A stretch of DNA of 64,000 nt from Membranipora membranacea (GCA_914767715.1 OU612066.1:8191001-8255000), one strand, 5' to 3'. Positions 1-12,744 are shown, numbered from the stretch's first letter. Translations and numbers: made by a program. Notes: a model not told the origin generated them from the sequence alone.

Positions 1-3000
1 ACAACATGGTGCCACCCCACGCCAATGAGCTCAACATAGAATATAATGGCATTGGTCGAGGTTTTTTCTTATAATCGATGTTCTAGAGTTGCTTATCACA
101 GATACTGAAAAAGTCCTTGGGTACACCATAAATACACATAATCACAGGAAGGATTATCACGAACAACAACCGCTTGAGGATGTTTGTTTGAGTACGGAGC
201 GGCACTAACAGCGACACGTGTAAAAGTCTTAATACGTAAACTACTGTAACACAAGCGTTGTATGACGCATTTATTCATACTGCACGTACCAGCTACAACT
301 TGGTCAATTTTTAACTTTTATATCCATTAAACACTTTCTGTCCTTGGGATACGAGGGTCATTGCTCTATCTTATTCATGTTTTGCAATGGCACTGTAAGG
401 CCAGGGATATCAGATTATCCTATCCCCTGGTTCACACATTGTTCCTAGTCGCGTGATACATTGGTTGCACTTCATGTCAAAGAAAATTAGCAACAAAATG
501 CTATCAGCATACTGATATTTATCCACATTTCATCATTCCTTGAACCATCAACATGCAAGTGTCAATTGTTAATAACTTGACTCCGACAGCGTAACAACCC
601 ACGAGGCAGTGCTAGAGCCCTTGCAGTGTCCTGCAGTATATAAATCAGTTGAGTTGTGCTTGAGTCACTAATGAGACAGATTCCACGACCAGATCTGAGC
701 ATATCCTGACCGTAGAATGTGCCCTGAACGCAGATTTGCTCAAGAAAGTTCTCAATAACATCTATTAATAAGAATATCCTGTTAGGGTTAAGGACCCTTG
801 CTGAGTTTGAATTATAACCTAATTTAAGTAAATCTCATGCAAGCGATTTTATGATTTATAAACCTTTGGATATTGATGAAACATGCTTAAACCCTACATC
901 ACAAATCAATATTGCTTGTGATTGTGATATGAGCGGTATTAGTTCTAAAATCGAGTCACATAAACTCCTTGTGATAAAGTTTTTCTTACATATGGTGCCA
1001 GCCCCGCACAAGACATGCATGCAATCGACACAAGTTCACAGTGTTGAGTGGGTCACTTTGACTTTGACTTGAGTTTCCCTACAAACCGAATATAAGAGAA
1101 ATGTTACCATAAAGGCAGTGTCTCTGATGTGGTAACTCCAACTTCCACTCAGCAAACATTGATGAATATACATTGTCCTGATTAAGTCTTGGTGGACCAA
1201 ATAAAGAAGGGCGTATCATATAATTACGCACCACTGTAACTCAGGTCAGTTTAGTTAGGTATAGTTACTTTTCATAACTTAAGGGGTATGGGGGATCTCC
1301 CCAAGAAACATTTTATAATCGGAGGCAGTTTTAAGGCATTCCAGCTCTTATTGGGAAGAAAATTGACCAGAAATTGGCTGGAGGGATCTTAGGGTTGCAG
1401 GAATCGGAACATCATATTATTCCTTTTGTGATCGATACTAAGAATTGAAAAAATCTGTGAACATTATTCTAGAGTGTGGAAAGAGGATGAACAGTAAAAA
1501 ATATGAAACATTTTAGCGGCCTATCCAAATCCAAATTCTGATTTTATTGACCACCACAGAGAAGGCTTTTGGGATGAGATGCCATGAACTTGTCAACATT
1601 GAACTTGGACAAGCTCAATCTCCCTCTGCAACCAATTTAGAACATGCAATGTTCAGAGGCTGTTTGTTCAAGTTTGGCCCAAGGTATGTTGTAGGGCGGG
1701 CCATGGCGCTGAAGGATAGCTCACTGTATCAGTTTAAGATGTATTAATGAACTCTAAACCTCATAACAAGCTGAAATTTGCCATTATATAATAGCTTCAT
1801 CGGTGCTATTGCTTCACAAGCCTCTCCCGCTGAGCCCCTGTTATTGATAAACGTCAATGTGTATTCATAACAATTATGGCAATTTTTTTCAAAATTGACC
1901 TCCTGAAAAAGTGGTAGGGCCATGGCCCCCTGGCCCACCCTATGAATACACCACTGAACGGTACAAAAATTCGGTAAGTTAGGGTTAGTTTGAGTCTCGT
2001 AACACTTGCCATACAATTTATGTATGACAGACGATGTGCTAACGTAATGTAAGGATGGGCAACTCCATAATATTGTGTTATTAAGCTGGCAACACTTTGA
2101 TTATGGAAGAAAGCTACGTTTTAACAGGGTCTTTTGAAAGCATTAAACAAAATACATTACTGTCAATAAAATCTATCAATAAAGAGCTCAATCTATAAAC
2201 TGAGTAGTGAATTTCAAAATGGGTACAGCTTTGGTGTGATCTGTATGTCTATATGCCTCTAACATAATCAGACAATCATCGATGGTAAGGGGCCTTGACA
2301 CGCACAAACGACTAACTGGCTGCTATGGTACAGATCTGTAGCATGTAGGGAGCTCACAAACTTGATGACTGATGACACAATAGGAATGTTTCTTAACCTT
2401 GAAAATTAACTGTTTCTTATCCTTGTAACTTAACATACACTGCCTCCCCTAGAAAGTTAAATAGAGTGGCCTAAAAACACTATAATTGAATAATCCATGT
2501 CAGAATCAGCTCATCTGAGATATCCATTTGCTTATTATATGCCTTAAACTGCTTGGGGAGGAGCTCACGGCCCCACTCCTGCTTGGGGAGGAGCTCGCGT
2601 CCCCACTCCTGGTGAGGAGCTCACGGCCGGGCCCCACTCCTGGTGATGTTTCCGACTCGCCTCGCACTTTTGCTTCCCCTAAAAATGTTTTTCCTAAACT
2701 ATGGCTCTGTACCCAATTCTAGTAGGCCTACATTCAATCAATGAAAAAAATGTACATAAATAATCATAAATTCCATAGGAAGACAAACTAACAAGCCTTG
2801 AAACAAATAAACAACTAACTTGCCACTTTGGTCAAGCAAGATCTGTACCATGTAGAATGCTCACAAACTCAGTGAGGCAAAAGGAATGTTTGTGGAATGT
2901 GTCCAATGTATTTTACACCTGTCCTTCTAATTCCTTATAGCCTGGTTTTACCTTGGCAGGTTACACCCAGTTATAGTACATTCTATTTATGTCTACGACC

Positions 3001-3528
3001 TTGATCATTTTTAGAATCGAACCTAGGTCATGTATTCCACAGGAAGACAACTTACTGGTTTAGAACAGGCTAGAAATTCATCCATTTACAAGCAAGAGAA
3101 AAAAATCCCATTAACAAGAATCCTCTCATGAAATCATTGTAAACGGTAAAATGGAAAACACCATCTAAATTTACATTTACTTACGTTTCGAGTTTTCTTC
3201 TCACCTTGTACAACATTCCAAACGATGAACTTTTTAGGACATTAAAATAAATGTCTCAACATAACTATAACAGGGAGGGTGGAATATACATCCCTGTTAT
3301 ATGTTGATCGAAATTGCCTTCATTTGGAGTTGCTCCTCCTTCAGCTTCCGGCAGGTAGGTAGGAAGGACAGGAAACAAATTGGATTAAACTTAATCTAGG
3401 CTAGGGCTATAAACTAGTCAAATTGATGTTTGATATTACAATCAGTGCCAATATATTTTATTATATGCTTCACTCAAGATCATCTCGGCCGAATGAGATA
3501 AGAGAAATTATTAAATTTTTATTTACAG
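1..3528. other. Left flank, no gene recognised
   Basis: I see no exon here with both splice signals and a recognisable protein on either strand. The longest open frames are short and mostly lack ATG starts. The missing 5' exons of the Rab gene, which should encode the P-loop, were looked for on the plus strand and not found, so they probably lie left of the window. The only clear structure is the GC-rich tandem repeat near 2.6 kb, listed separately. Confidence 0.5.
2551..2645. repeat. GC-rich tandem repeat, about 3 units of ~30 bp
   Basis: Three imperfect copies follow one another, each with a GGGGAGGAGCTC-like start and a CCCCACTCCTG end. The block stands out from the AT-rich surroundings. 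Each unit contains the palindrome GAGCTC. I see no coding potential or known family. Confidence 0.7.
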
Positions 3529-6500
3529 AATAAAGTTGTTGACGTCAATGACTCGAAGATAAAACTGCAGGTGAGACATGCCCTTCTCAAGTATACATTA
3601 AATGTAAAATTTGTAGCTCTTTCTGGTTTGAGAGGGGAACTGTTTTCCTAGTCTCAGGCGGTGTGCGAAAAATAGAATAGAAGCTTTCAAGAATAGACTA
3701 ACACTCTATCTTCTTCCGGACATCTCGCATGTTTTCCTAGGTAATGAATGCCCACCTACCTCGAACTGAACTTATTAAAGTGGCTTTTATCAAATTAAAG
3801 AGCAACGAAATTTATAAAATAAATGTCAGAACACATTTCAAAAGTAGCCCATCATTCTCTCATTCGATCTCATCTGAAGCGTTTTTTTTGGGTTTACCTG
3901 CAATTTATTTGTTGAAGATTTGGGACACTGCTGGACAAGAGAGATTCAGAAGTATTACCAGAGCATATTACAGAGATGCGGAGGGTATGAACTATGAAAC
4001 ATTATGACATAAATGCTATATATATATATATTTATATATACTTTTTCATATGGCAGACAATATCATCATGTTTTTGTAAAGTGCCAAAGAAATTAATACA
4101 AAAATTGGGGGAAAAAAATAGCCAGGTTTCCGGCGGCCATAGGTATAGGGGGCGGCATCAGTACAATGGATCCCAGTTCCTGTACCAAAGAGAGGGTAAC
4201 ACCCTCGGCTTCAAATATGATGGGGGTGGGAGGAGGAAAAATGTGTTTGGAGGATATACCATATCAGAATATTTACACAAGGAGACAGAGACTTACAGTT
4301 TGAATAATATATATTGCGAAAAACAATATATTATATGAAGGCTTATAAGTAGAAGCATAAGTAGAAAATAATTCATACAAAAAATGTGCTCATGAAGATT
4401 TATCAACCACATTGAATTACAGAATGAAATTGAAAGCAGATATAATTTAATCCTATTATTGTGATATGAATGTAAACTATCTTTTTCGTTTTTATTACAG
4501 CATTGTTGCTTGTTTATGACATAACCAGCAGAAAAAGTTTCGAGAACATAAAGGTGAGTTGGAGAGGAGTCCATTGGTATATCTTTTCTTTATTGAACAC
4601 AAACTAAAACTAAAATGTTGTTGAACCATCACTAATACTTCATAAGGTGAATGAGTGCTCAATTATCCTTCTATACTTAGCGAACAGGGGAATTTTAAGA
4701 AAGGTGCTACATGTTTATTTGCAGAGTTGGCTAACAGAAATATCCGAGTTGGCGAAGAAGGATGTAATTATAATGCTGCTCGGAAACAAAGCAGATCTAA
4801 GCGGCCAAAGACAAGTCTCAAAAGAAGAAGGAATCAAAATAGCCCATGTAGGTAGACTTGTCACGCAACGCATTCGCATTTTTGGGTTCCGAGTGGGCTC
4901 ACCATGCTGAGCGAGAAAATTCTAGTTAATACATGCTGAATACAGAATACATGATTTGATATCTCCTCCTTTCTAGCAGATTATATTTATAGACACTGTC
5001 ATTTGCCAACCTGCTGAATGTGGAATCCTCAACATAAACTTGATTTGATACAATTTTTTGAATGTTTAATTTGATTGAAGAAATGAGACAAGAAACGCTG
5101 CTTTTGTTGAGAATGCATTCCCCTGTTTTGAAACATCTTTGACTTTGACACCCTCGTAACACAGAGAGTCTTCAATAAAAAACACAAGATCTTTAGATTA
5201 AACTTTTGGTTGAGCTATTTTAATCCAGTCGGTTGGTAAAAAAGTATATAATATTTTGATAACATAAAAATATGCTGTTCATACTTTATATAAAGGTTCA
5301 TGGTTGAAATGAAACCTCGATCTGTCATTACTATTACTGGAAAGTAAAAATCAACAAAAAATGATGAATGTCCTTAAAGGTCTTTTATTGAACTTACCAC
5401 CTGGGTACCATGAATCACCGCTCCCACATAAAGCCCACCCCCCCCCCCCCCCACCCCCACTACCACCAAGTGGCATTATTAAACCCTCTCAACCACATCA
5501 GTTACAATTATCAGATAGAAATAATATTATCGGACAGTTAGATGCATCGTTCTCGGGCATTTTGCTATTAATTTTCAATTCTCCTATTAGCAGACTCTCT
5601 AGTGCTGTTTTCTGGTCAGTAGTTGGAAATATCCTGTAAATTTCGTCAATAAACAGAAAAATTTCAGAAGATTCAGATGAAGTTCAAATGCCATAGCTAT
5701 AAACTAAAAACAAGGAAAAAAATATATCTTTTTCTAATATTTATTCTTTTATTAGAGAACGTTACCCTGTTCACAGGTCCTCAGGACGTGTCTGAGTAGC
5801 CAATGTTATATTTTCTTTATACCAGTCCAGTCTACCTATCAGATTTAGATAGATAACAATTGTAGTGATAAGTGAAGGCACTGATATTTTCATTCCTTTC
5901 AGGAAAATGATGCAGTGTTTACAGAAACCAGTGCCAAAGATGGAGAGAACGTAGATTACGCATTCACTACTTTAGCACGGTAAGTGGAATTAAATAGTGA
6001 ATACATAGAAGACATCCTAATCATATTATGAAAAGTTGTTGGCATTACTTGACGCGGGTGGCCTTCTGATTTCTCATTTCGGTGAGACCATAAACATATA
6101 AATACTTAAACTGACTAACTTACCATACTTATTTATATATTTATGGGTGATACGCTGTTTGAAGATATTGGAAATTGGCTGTGAACAAAAAAACACCAAA
6201 ACTCACATAATCAGAATCGCATAATGTCACAAGCTGCAAGCCCTCCTAATGCAGTCAGCATGTCCTACTCACGATAAAAGTTTACAGCGATTTTACCAAA
6301 CTATCTAACTCCAACATTGGAGTTGCGTTATGAGAATCGGGTATGGAGGATTTTAATTATGCGCTTAAAATGTATATTTTTACAGCATGGTCTTCCGCCC
6401 AACCCAAAGTAGTACTTGATAAACCTCGCGCATTTTTTTTTAGTTCACACATTTCAGAATGGAAAACATAATAATTTACTCTTTTTATCTTTATTATAGA

Positions 6501-6599
6501 GAATTACAGAGTATGGGAATGCCTTCACAACGAGTTGACAACCAAACTAGACTGTTAAATACTAAAGCCAATAAGTCCATGAAATGTTGTAGCTCATAA
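3529..6599 (+). CDS. RAB26: Rab26/Rab37-like small GTPase, 5' end missing
   Basis: This is a membrane-trafficking GTPase of the Rab26/Rab37 group, whose vertebrate members act on secretory and synaptic vesicles. Six coding exons are visible: 3529-3570, 3918-3984, 4501-4553, 4725-4847, 5903-5979 and 6500-6599. All have AG acceptors, GT donors and compatible phases, giving 153 residues. Visible motifs are NKVVDV before switch II, the G3 box WDTAGQE, the G4 box GNKAD, the G5 box ETSAK, and a C-terminal KCCSS that fits double geranylgeranylation. The G1 P-loop and switch I exon(s) are absent from the window, so the coding sequence is incomplete. A 57-bp transposon remnant sits in the last intron. 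Rab26 versus Rab37 is not resolved; Rab family membership is certain. Confidence 0.93.
6089..6145. mobile_element. 57-bp P-type miniature element with 8-bp target duplication
   Basis: The element begins CATAAACATATAAATA and ends TATTTATATATTTATG, so its termini are inverted repeats. It is flanked by GGTGAGAC and GGTGATAC (7 of 8 identical). The terminus matches that of the 2.9-kb P-type element at 37341-40271. It lies in the last intron of the Rab gene. Confidence 0.7.
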
Positions 6600-7300
6600 T
6601 ACATAGAAACTAACTACCCGTGTTACTCTTTTCCATGTCCTGGTTGTTACCTAATGATTAATTTCATGCATATAAAACGAGGAAAATTTAGACCTATAGA
6701 TATTCATGATTATTTTGTTGATGATTTTCCATGACAGCAGTCATCTTCTTTTAAATTCAATTAATCTAATAAATTGTTAGCCAGCCAGGCATGCATCTCT
6801 CAAAAGCTTTTTGATACTCAGTTGAGACAGTGACCATTCGCATGTGATTATCACTATGGTCCCATGTTTCGAATGAGTTGTCCGCTCCCGAATCGAATGA
6901 AGAATGCTTAGGATTGCCATGATGATGATAAAACTTCAAAAAAGAACTGCCGTGGTCCCCCAAATCGAACAAAGAACACTGACCAATGCGAACGGAAGTT
7001 GACCTAAATGCTATTCCCATGTATCGATTAGCCCTAACATCGAAGTTGGGTCCACATATGGAAACATAGAGGATCACTGGTCGAGTGGTCCAATTTCTAG
7101 CTGATTACCATTCTTCAAATTTTCTTCAAATTTATGTGGCAACACAATCAACATCCTCACAATATTTCTCCACCATCGAGTAGATTTGATCAACTTTTGC
7201 CCATCAATCTGGAACACATTAATAAGGGACCCCACATCAAAGATTGGATTGATAAGTCGGATAGCCAATCCTCTACTATCAGTTTTAATAAACAAACACT

Positions 7301-7545
7301 TCTAGATGCATCCAATTTTATACTAATGTAGAACAGTGCCAAGGATATGTATGTAAAACCGGACGTTCTGATGTTCCTTATTTATTTTGATGACCTGATC
7401 CTCCTCACTGTCTGTATCAATTGAAGAAGAAAGTTCTTTCTAGAAGCATTCAATTTTTTGTAAACATGGGACAGTACCAAGGATATAGGGGTAACACCGG
7501 ATCCTTTGATGGCGATTTATTTTGATGACGTGATTTGCATAAAAG
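7301..7545. repeat. Diverged direct duplication, offset about 138 bp
   Basis: Two blocks share an order of matching words: TCTAGA, GCAT(C/T)CAATTTT, CAAGGATAT, ACCGGA, and TTATTTTGATGAC. They start at 7301 and 7439. The divergence suggests an old local duplication. Function is unknown. Confidence 0.55.
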
Positions 7546-7723
7546 TCGAATCTGACATGCTGATCAATGAATATCACACCTAAAAATGCTACTTAGCTGA
7601 TAAGTTTCTTCCTCAATTCTGTAATTATGGTCTACTGATACCTAGCGAAGTGTGATGTCAGTGGGTGTAATTATAGATTATCTGTCTGACAGAAGGAGTT
7701 CATTTTTATTTGCGATAATACCA

Positions 7724-7813
7724 TAGACTATATTAAGTTAGTCTGAGCCCCCCTGACTTTTGCATCCTGCCCGATGCCTCCCCCCCCCCGCGAGCGAATA
7801 TTAAGTCTATGGA
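7724..7813. repeat. Foldback with CCATAGACT / AGTCTATGG ends
   Basis: The left end CCATAGACTATATTAAG and the right end AATATTAAGTCTATGG are near-perfect inverted repeats around a C-rich core. The same CCATAGAC/GTCTATGG ends recur at 33531-33577. Confidence 0.55.
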
Positions 7814-9246
7814 TAATATATAATCAAGTCGTCTAACTCCTTGCTATAACACTAGTGATGGAACATTTCATTATTCCCTGTTTGGTGGCATGTAGACAAT
7901 AATATTGTTGTATGCCTGTGAATTTCCAGGGGTTGACACACCAGGAAATCAGCATGTACACATTTTCCTACAAAATAATGTAGATGACAACACAGAACAA
8001 ATTTCAATACCTGCCATGGTGACGCTATTAGCATCGAATTCTCTGCAGCACCTGACAAGGCACAACACATTAGGTTTTTGATTAGTTTTTGCTTACCGTT
8101 TAATGCACTAGATTCACTGACATGATACAAAATATAACATAAAAAGTGGAATGAACAGTAAAGGAGACGAACAAACAAAGAGGCGGTTGAAGGCTAGTGT
8201 GATGGCTGCCCGGCTCAAAGTTTCAGCACCCATCTATCCCGCCAAACCCACCATAGCGACAAGCAGACATACCAGAAATTTCCTAGATATGTTGCACTGT
8301 TAGTTGCGTCAAAGATTTCAAATAGAATGTTAACTAGTTTGATTTTCAAAGGTTTAAATTATGATGCTACATGAGAATTAGATTCAAGTTTGGGCAAGTC
8401 CATTTTTAACTATTTTTAATAATCATACCTATTTCCATCACCCAAAAGTTCTAAACAGTGATTAACAAGTGAATAATGCATACTGGTAGTGCATCTCAAT
8501 GAGAGATTTTTGGTTAAGAATTATAGAGCTATAGGCACTTACATCAACGAGCAAAGATTTGAATTTTGATTTTGATTTTTAATAATTCAGAATTACCTCA
8601 TAAGGGAGACACCAGTCTTGTTTGTAAGGATTAGTGGAAAAAAAGATTTGTTGCCGATTTGTACCTTTGGTAGACCATTCATAAAAATTATAAAAGTAGA
8701 GCACCTCACTTACAATGCACCATTTATGAGTAAAAAAACCCTAATAACAGTTTTTTATTTCATACACCTACCCAGATTACCCTTGTGTCACAGGTTATTG
8801 TGCAAACACAGTATTACGCCCCCAGAAAGCATGACACCGCCCCATTTCCAATACCCAACCCCCAGGTATATAATGTGTTTCTTTGTTGCATAAGACTGCT
8901 TATTTAAAAACCTAATGAACGAGTAGGCGACATAGCTTCAAGCTGCAGTAATTAATCAGAATCACAAGAGGTGCATGCCGCAAACCTAAGAGGCATTTCT
9001 TTGTTGGCAGCAGAGCTAGGAGTGTCAGCAAAGCGTTATGGACGTATAACTTACAGGTCAAACACACTGCATTGCCATGTCAAGGTAATCTAGGGCCCTG
9101 TAGTTCTAAATAGCAGGAACATCAGGATGCGAAACAGAGGTCTGCAGTTGTTTAGCTTGAGATCTTCGAAGGCGTAAGTAATATGCCAATGTGCTTTTTG
9201 CTTTGACTAGATGTGAACGTTGCGGCTGGCACTTAATATAAGAACA

Positions 9247-9873
9247 ATGGCTGGCCAAAATCTATGGCATAAACCATACTTCCAGCCTAAGCTAGACCAT
9301 ACATCAAAATTCTCAATCAGCCCGGACCGCTTCTCTTGGGAAAGGAGGTATAACTTTCATCTCAAACGGCTTCAGATGATAGAAACCAGACCTGTATACA
9401 AACCGCACATTATCAAGCGCCACTACACACAAGATGACTATAGACAACTGTCATCACAGAATGCTCGAAACTTCAAGATGCGTACAGAGATAAACACACT
9501 ACCACTAGAGAGTAGACAAGCATCCCCATCAGCATCACCGGCAGCATCACCAGTAGGCTCCCGGGTAGGTTCTCCAGCTGTGTCAAGAAGAAATAGCGCT
9601 GCCAAGCAGATGAACATCGAAGATAGTTTAAGAAGATTCACATTCGCCGCTTTCAGTGGGAGAAATGCTAGCCATTTCCCTGACCAGGATTATCCCATTA
9701 TGAGGCGTCCTGTAAAAACTCTCCCAGCGGGATCTTACCATCGAGTGAAGTTGACCCGAGAGATGTCTCGAGTCAATGAGCAAGGAAGAAGAAACAGGTT
9801 TGATTCAACAGCAATAGACGAAGGTAGCGAAACTGAATTACAGGTTAATTCAGACATTGGGCTGCGTTGGTGA
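9247..9873 (+). CDS. Intronless 208-aa protein of unknown function
   Basis: An open frame runs from ATG at 9247 (MAGQNLW...) to TGA at 9873, giving 208 residues. A longer in-frame extension upstream has only a TTG start, so I chose the ATG. The protein is very basic. A central Ser/Ala/Pro-rich stretch (about residues 83-113) has repeated SP and GS pairs (SPSASPAASPVGSRVGSPAVS) and looks disordered. It lies between a Trp/Tyr/Lys/Arg-rich N-terminal part with KRLQMIETRPVYKPHIIKRH and a C-terminal acidic tail ending DIGLRW. No family was recognised. AATAAA-like signals follow near 9954. Unbroken length and biased, protein-like composition support a real gene, possibly with a spliced 5' UTR. Confidence 0.7.
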   Translation: MAGQNLWHKPYFQPKLDHTSKFSISPDRFSWERRYNFHLKRLQMIETRPVYKPHIIKRHYTQDDYRQLSSQNARNFKMRTEINTLPLESRQASPSASPAASPVGSRVGSPAVSRRNSAAKQMNIEDSLRRFTFAAFSGRNASHFPDQDYPIMRRPVKTLPAGSYHRVKLTREMSRVNEQGRRNRFDSTAIDEGSETELQVNSDIGLRW

Positions 9874-10017
9874 AAATAACCTCCAAAAACAATACCTCAG
9901 CACATTCAACAGTAACTTATGGCAATCATTTTATGATAAGCATGCTAAAAGAAAAATAAATTAAATGGATTATTCTAACAAGGATTTCAATAATTATTAA
10001 TGTAATTAAAGACTACG

Positions 10018-10440
10018 GAAGGACCACAGCAATATATAGTCTGGCAGCTAGTTCTGCAGTAATTATGCAATATTTTATCATTTAGAAAATTCAGAGCACT
10101 TCTGGGTTAAAATTATGTGTAGTGTTAGGGAATGTCCTCCCTTCTCATCTAAGAGCAATGAGGTATTTATGCGCCCTAGTGCTGTGCCAACCTAATAAGC
10201 TAATACTTCTATCTACTTGAGACAACTGTAAAAATTATTAAATGAAGTTATCTATTGTTGTAAAATGTCTCCCGATAATGGAACTATATTTATTTTGAAC
10301 TTATGTGGGAAAGAATGGCAATTAAATGTATTTTGAAGTGTAAGCTTATTATGTTGGCACAACACTAGGGCGCATAAATATTGCATAATTACTGCAGAAC
10401 TAGCTGCCAGACTATTTATAGCTGTGGTCCTTCTGAAGCC
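10018..10440. mobile_element. Long inverted-repeat (MITE-like) element, left arm interrupted
   Basis: The left arm (10018-10076 plus 10165-10205) matches the reverse complement of 10335-10440. Shared words include GGACCACAGC, GTCTGGCAGCTAGTTCTGC, GCGCCCTAGTG and TGCCAAC. About 90 bp at 10077-10165 are present only in the left arm and are bordered by TATTT on both sides, as a secondary insertion with target duplication would be. No coding frame inside. Confidence 0.7.
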
Positions 10441-11110
10441 TTTAACTAACAGATAAATCTTTATGGCAGAGAACTCTTGCACACTGCCACTGGTCGTTTA
10501 AGAATAAAAAGGAAATAATATACATTACTCAGGAATCAGGATGGAAATTCATCCCTGTCATTTAGACAAGCTGAGAAAAGAAGAAACTTATTGATCCAGT
10601 GTTTGCATATTGTAATGTTATTTAAGTGTGTTAGTAGACTGTAATTATGATTGTGAGTTGTGAATATTGACATTCTATTTCATCAGCAAACTACAAGTGC
10701 TTAATTTACTTGAATACATAACATAGCATAGGTATTAAAGGTGAGACACAGAAACTATCATAATCCACACCTTTCCTCTGCGCATGGAATGTAATTATGT
10801 CATGTAGTTCAGGTATCCACCTCTACGTAGATCGAGTTTTATCCAATTTGGCAGCATCCTGGCTGGTGGCAGCTCGGAACTCTGAATTCCGGCAAGTTTG
10901 ATTTACCCATGGAGTCCTTGATCTACCTATACCACGAACCTTATAGTAGGTATTAACATTAGTATGTATAAGCATAATCCTTAGTGCTTTACTTTACTCA
11001 TTGTAGACTGACATTTTTATTGACAGGATGATTAGCAAGACTGGATGAGCCAAATATCTCATTCAAAATTGTCATAATAGATTTGCAAGCACTATTCCGT
11101 AATTGAGTGT

Positions 11111-11860
11111 TTTTTTTTGTTTTTTTTTGTTTCTGCAACAATTTATTGTAATTAAAATCAAAGGACTAAAATAGTGAAATAAAATAAGGCAGCGGCATGG
11201 TCAGATTAGTCCAGGACTAGTATGGCGACCATCCGATTATCGGGAAAACGAAGGCTTCTGTCCCCAGGGCGAGCCCGGACACGCAGCCTACTCGACAAGA
11301 AGCAAACCAAACCCCCACAGCGAGGACGCCAACCTCCCACGCAAAGCAGAAGGAGCCGCCCCTCCTCCCCCAGTAGGTGTGAATTCCACAGGTAAACACC
11401 TGTGGTTAACATTGACCTCTCCCCTCTACAGTTTTTGGCTCTCTTTGGGGCAAATTTTTCCTTCGACCTAGTGGCTGTTATGGCAGGGGTTTGAATTTCT
11501 AACTCCCCATTAAGGCGAGTATTATTAAAATGTAACAAATAGCGGTATTTAAAAAGCATTTCGCTGGGCATAATTTGATACTCAGAGAAGAAAGAGGTCA
11601 CATGACCATGTGGGCGGATTTTGAGTATGACACGAAGAGCTGATTTTTGAAGTAAATAGATTTGATTAAGATGACAATTTGCAGCATGACCATAAAACTC
11701 AATACCATAAATTATATGTGGATAAAAGAATGTGTAATACAAATTGATCATCGTAGGAATATCGAAATATGGTCGTACACTACGCATTAAAAATAGGATG
11801 TAGTTCAATTTCCGACAAACTTCTAAAATATGGGTTTTAGAAATAATGCTCTCATCATGT
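11111..11860 (-). mobile_element. 5'-truncated LINE fragment, reverse transcriptase C-terminus
   Basis: On the minus strand a 200-codon frame (11808-11206) encodes the region downstream of the reverse-transcriptase core. Its features are an RSVRPYFDIPTMINLYYTFFY-type segment, HIIYGIEFYG, LLQKSALRVI and a terminal WNSHLLG. This is typical of jockey/L2-type non-LTR elements. The frame continues a little upstream (to about 11860) with KTHILEVCRKLNYI before it breaks. T-rich DNA at 11108-11135 is the A-tail seen from the plus strand. The catalytic core is missing, so this is a dead 5'-truncated copy. Confidence 0.8.
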
Positions 11861-12328
11861 TATAAGAATGAAGATGCATAAGCGTCAACTTGATTCCTCC
11901 ATCTCGAAAAAGGGACTAAGAATGGTTTGTTATGGAGATTGAGTCAAAGACTATTACTCCCTGATTAGATCAACATGAGGATGGTTTGTAAGCGTGTAAA
12001 TGCAGACTTAATGTTAAGCAGTGGGAAAACAAGTTCAGGTTTTGTACATTCATACTATGCAACAAGTTACTTTTTAACTACTCTGTTATCTGTAAAATTT
12101 CTAGAAAACCTCTTTAAACAAATAAATAAATAAATATTCACACTGCCTTTCAATTTTGTTGCGGTTAAAATAATGCTGATAAAACAGATTTAAAAAGTAT
12201 TTAACCTGTTTTTAAACTGTTATTAAATCTAAACTGTTTTTAAATTTAAACTGTTTTTAAATTTATGGTTCAATCCAATATTGATCAGTTTTGAGAGGGC
12301 CATGTGCCATAGTTCCCCAACTGTTCTT

Positions 12329-12550
12329 TTAAATATTGGGTAGGCCAATCAAAAGGCTTGAATATATAACAAAATCTCGGATTCTCACGAACTGTTCGAA
12401 ATTGGCCTTTTCATCTTCATCAAGTACAGAAAACGTGGTTTCTTTCCCACCTCTGTCTTCAGAAGACAAATAAGCTACTGGTTCACCTCTGTTCCACTGT
12501 TCACGTCGACCAGGAACCAAATCAAGGTATGTACCATAATGTGTATCCAT
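12329..12550 (-). CDS. Possible small ORF or first exon, unknown
   Basis: An ATG-initiated 73-codon frame starts MDTHYGTYLDLVPGRREQW and includes a charged EDRGGKETTFSVLDEDEK stretch. A GTGAGA donor-like site follows the codons for FEQF, so it could also be a first coding exon. I found no continuing exon or family. It lies head-to-head with RPS20 and might share its promoter region. The call is tentative. Confidence 0.25.
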   Translation of the reverse strand: MDTHYGTYLDLVPGRREQWNRGEPVAYLSSEDRGGKETTFSVLDEDEKANFEQFVRIRDFVIYSSLLIGLPNI

Positions 12551-12650
12551 TACTCATGACATATTTCGATAGAAAAGTGTTGCTGTGACTTGAATTGTTT
12601 TAGTCTTGTAGTTGAGTTAGGTTGGTTGGTGACTAAAACCACTCCTTGCT

Positions 12651-12744
12651 TAGTTAAAGAGCTCTAACTCCGGTGGTTCAGTGGCATTATCATGAGATGA
12701 TTATGTAATGCCACTGAACCACCGGAGTTAGAGCTCTTTAACTA
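12651..12744. mobile_element. 94-bp foldback element flanked by CTCCTTGCT repeats
   Basis: Perfect 39-bp inverted arms (12651-12689 and 12706-12744) start TAGTTAAAGAGCTC and surround a 16-bp loop. The 9-mer CTCCTTGCT directly flanks both sides (12642-12650 and 12745-12753), as a target-site duplication would. The flanking word belongs to the dispersed ACTCCTTG motif. Confidence 0.75.

Larger units (their letters stand above)
6600..9246. other. Intergenic region, no gene recognised
   Basis: Short open frames occur on both strands (for example minus 6766-7295) but show no recognisable domain or exon structure. The region holds a duplicated ~110-bp block (7301-7545) and a C-run-bearing foldback (7724-7813). 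A GTAAGT donor-like site near 9175 could mark a 5' untranslated exon of the gene that follows. Confidence 0.45.

Noticed and set aside
6766-7331. Opposing open frames on both strands
   Set aside because: Neither has a recognisable domain or exon signals; mutual shadowing in a low-complexity region explains them.
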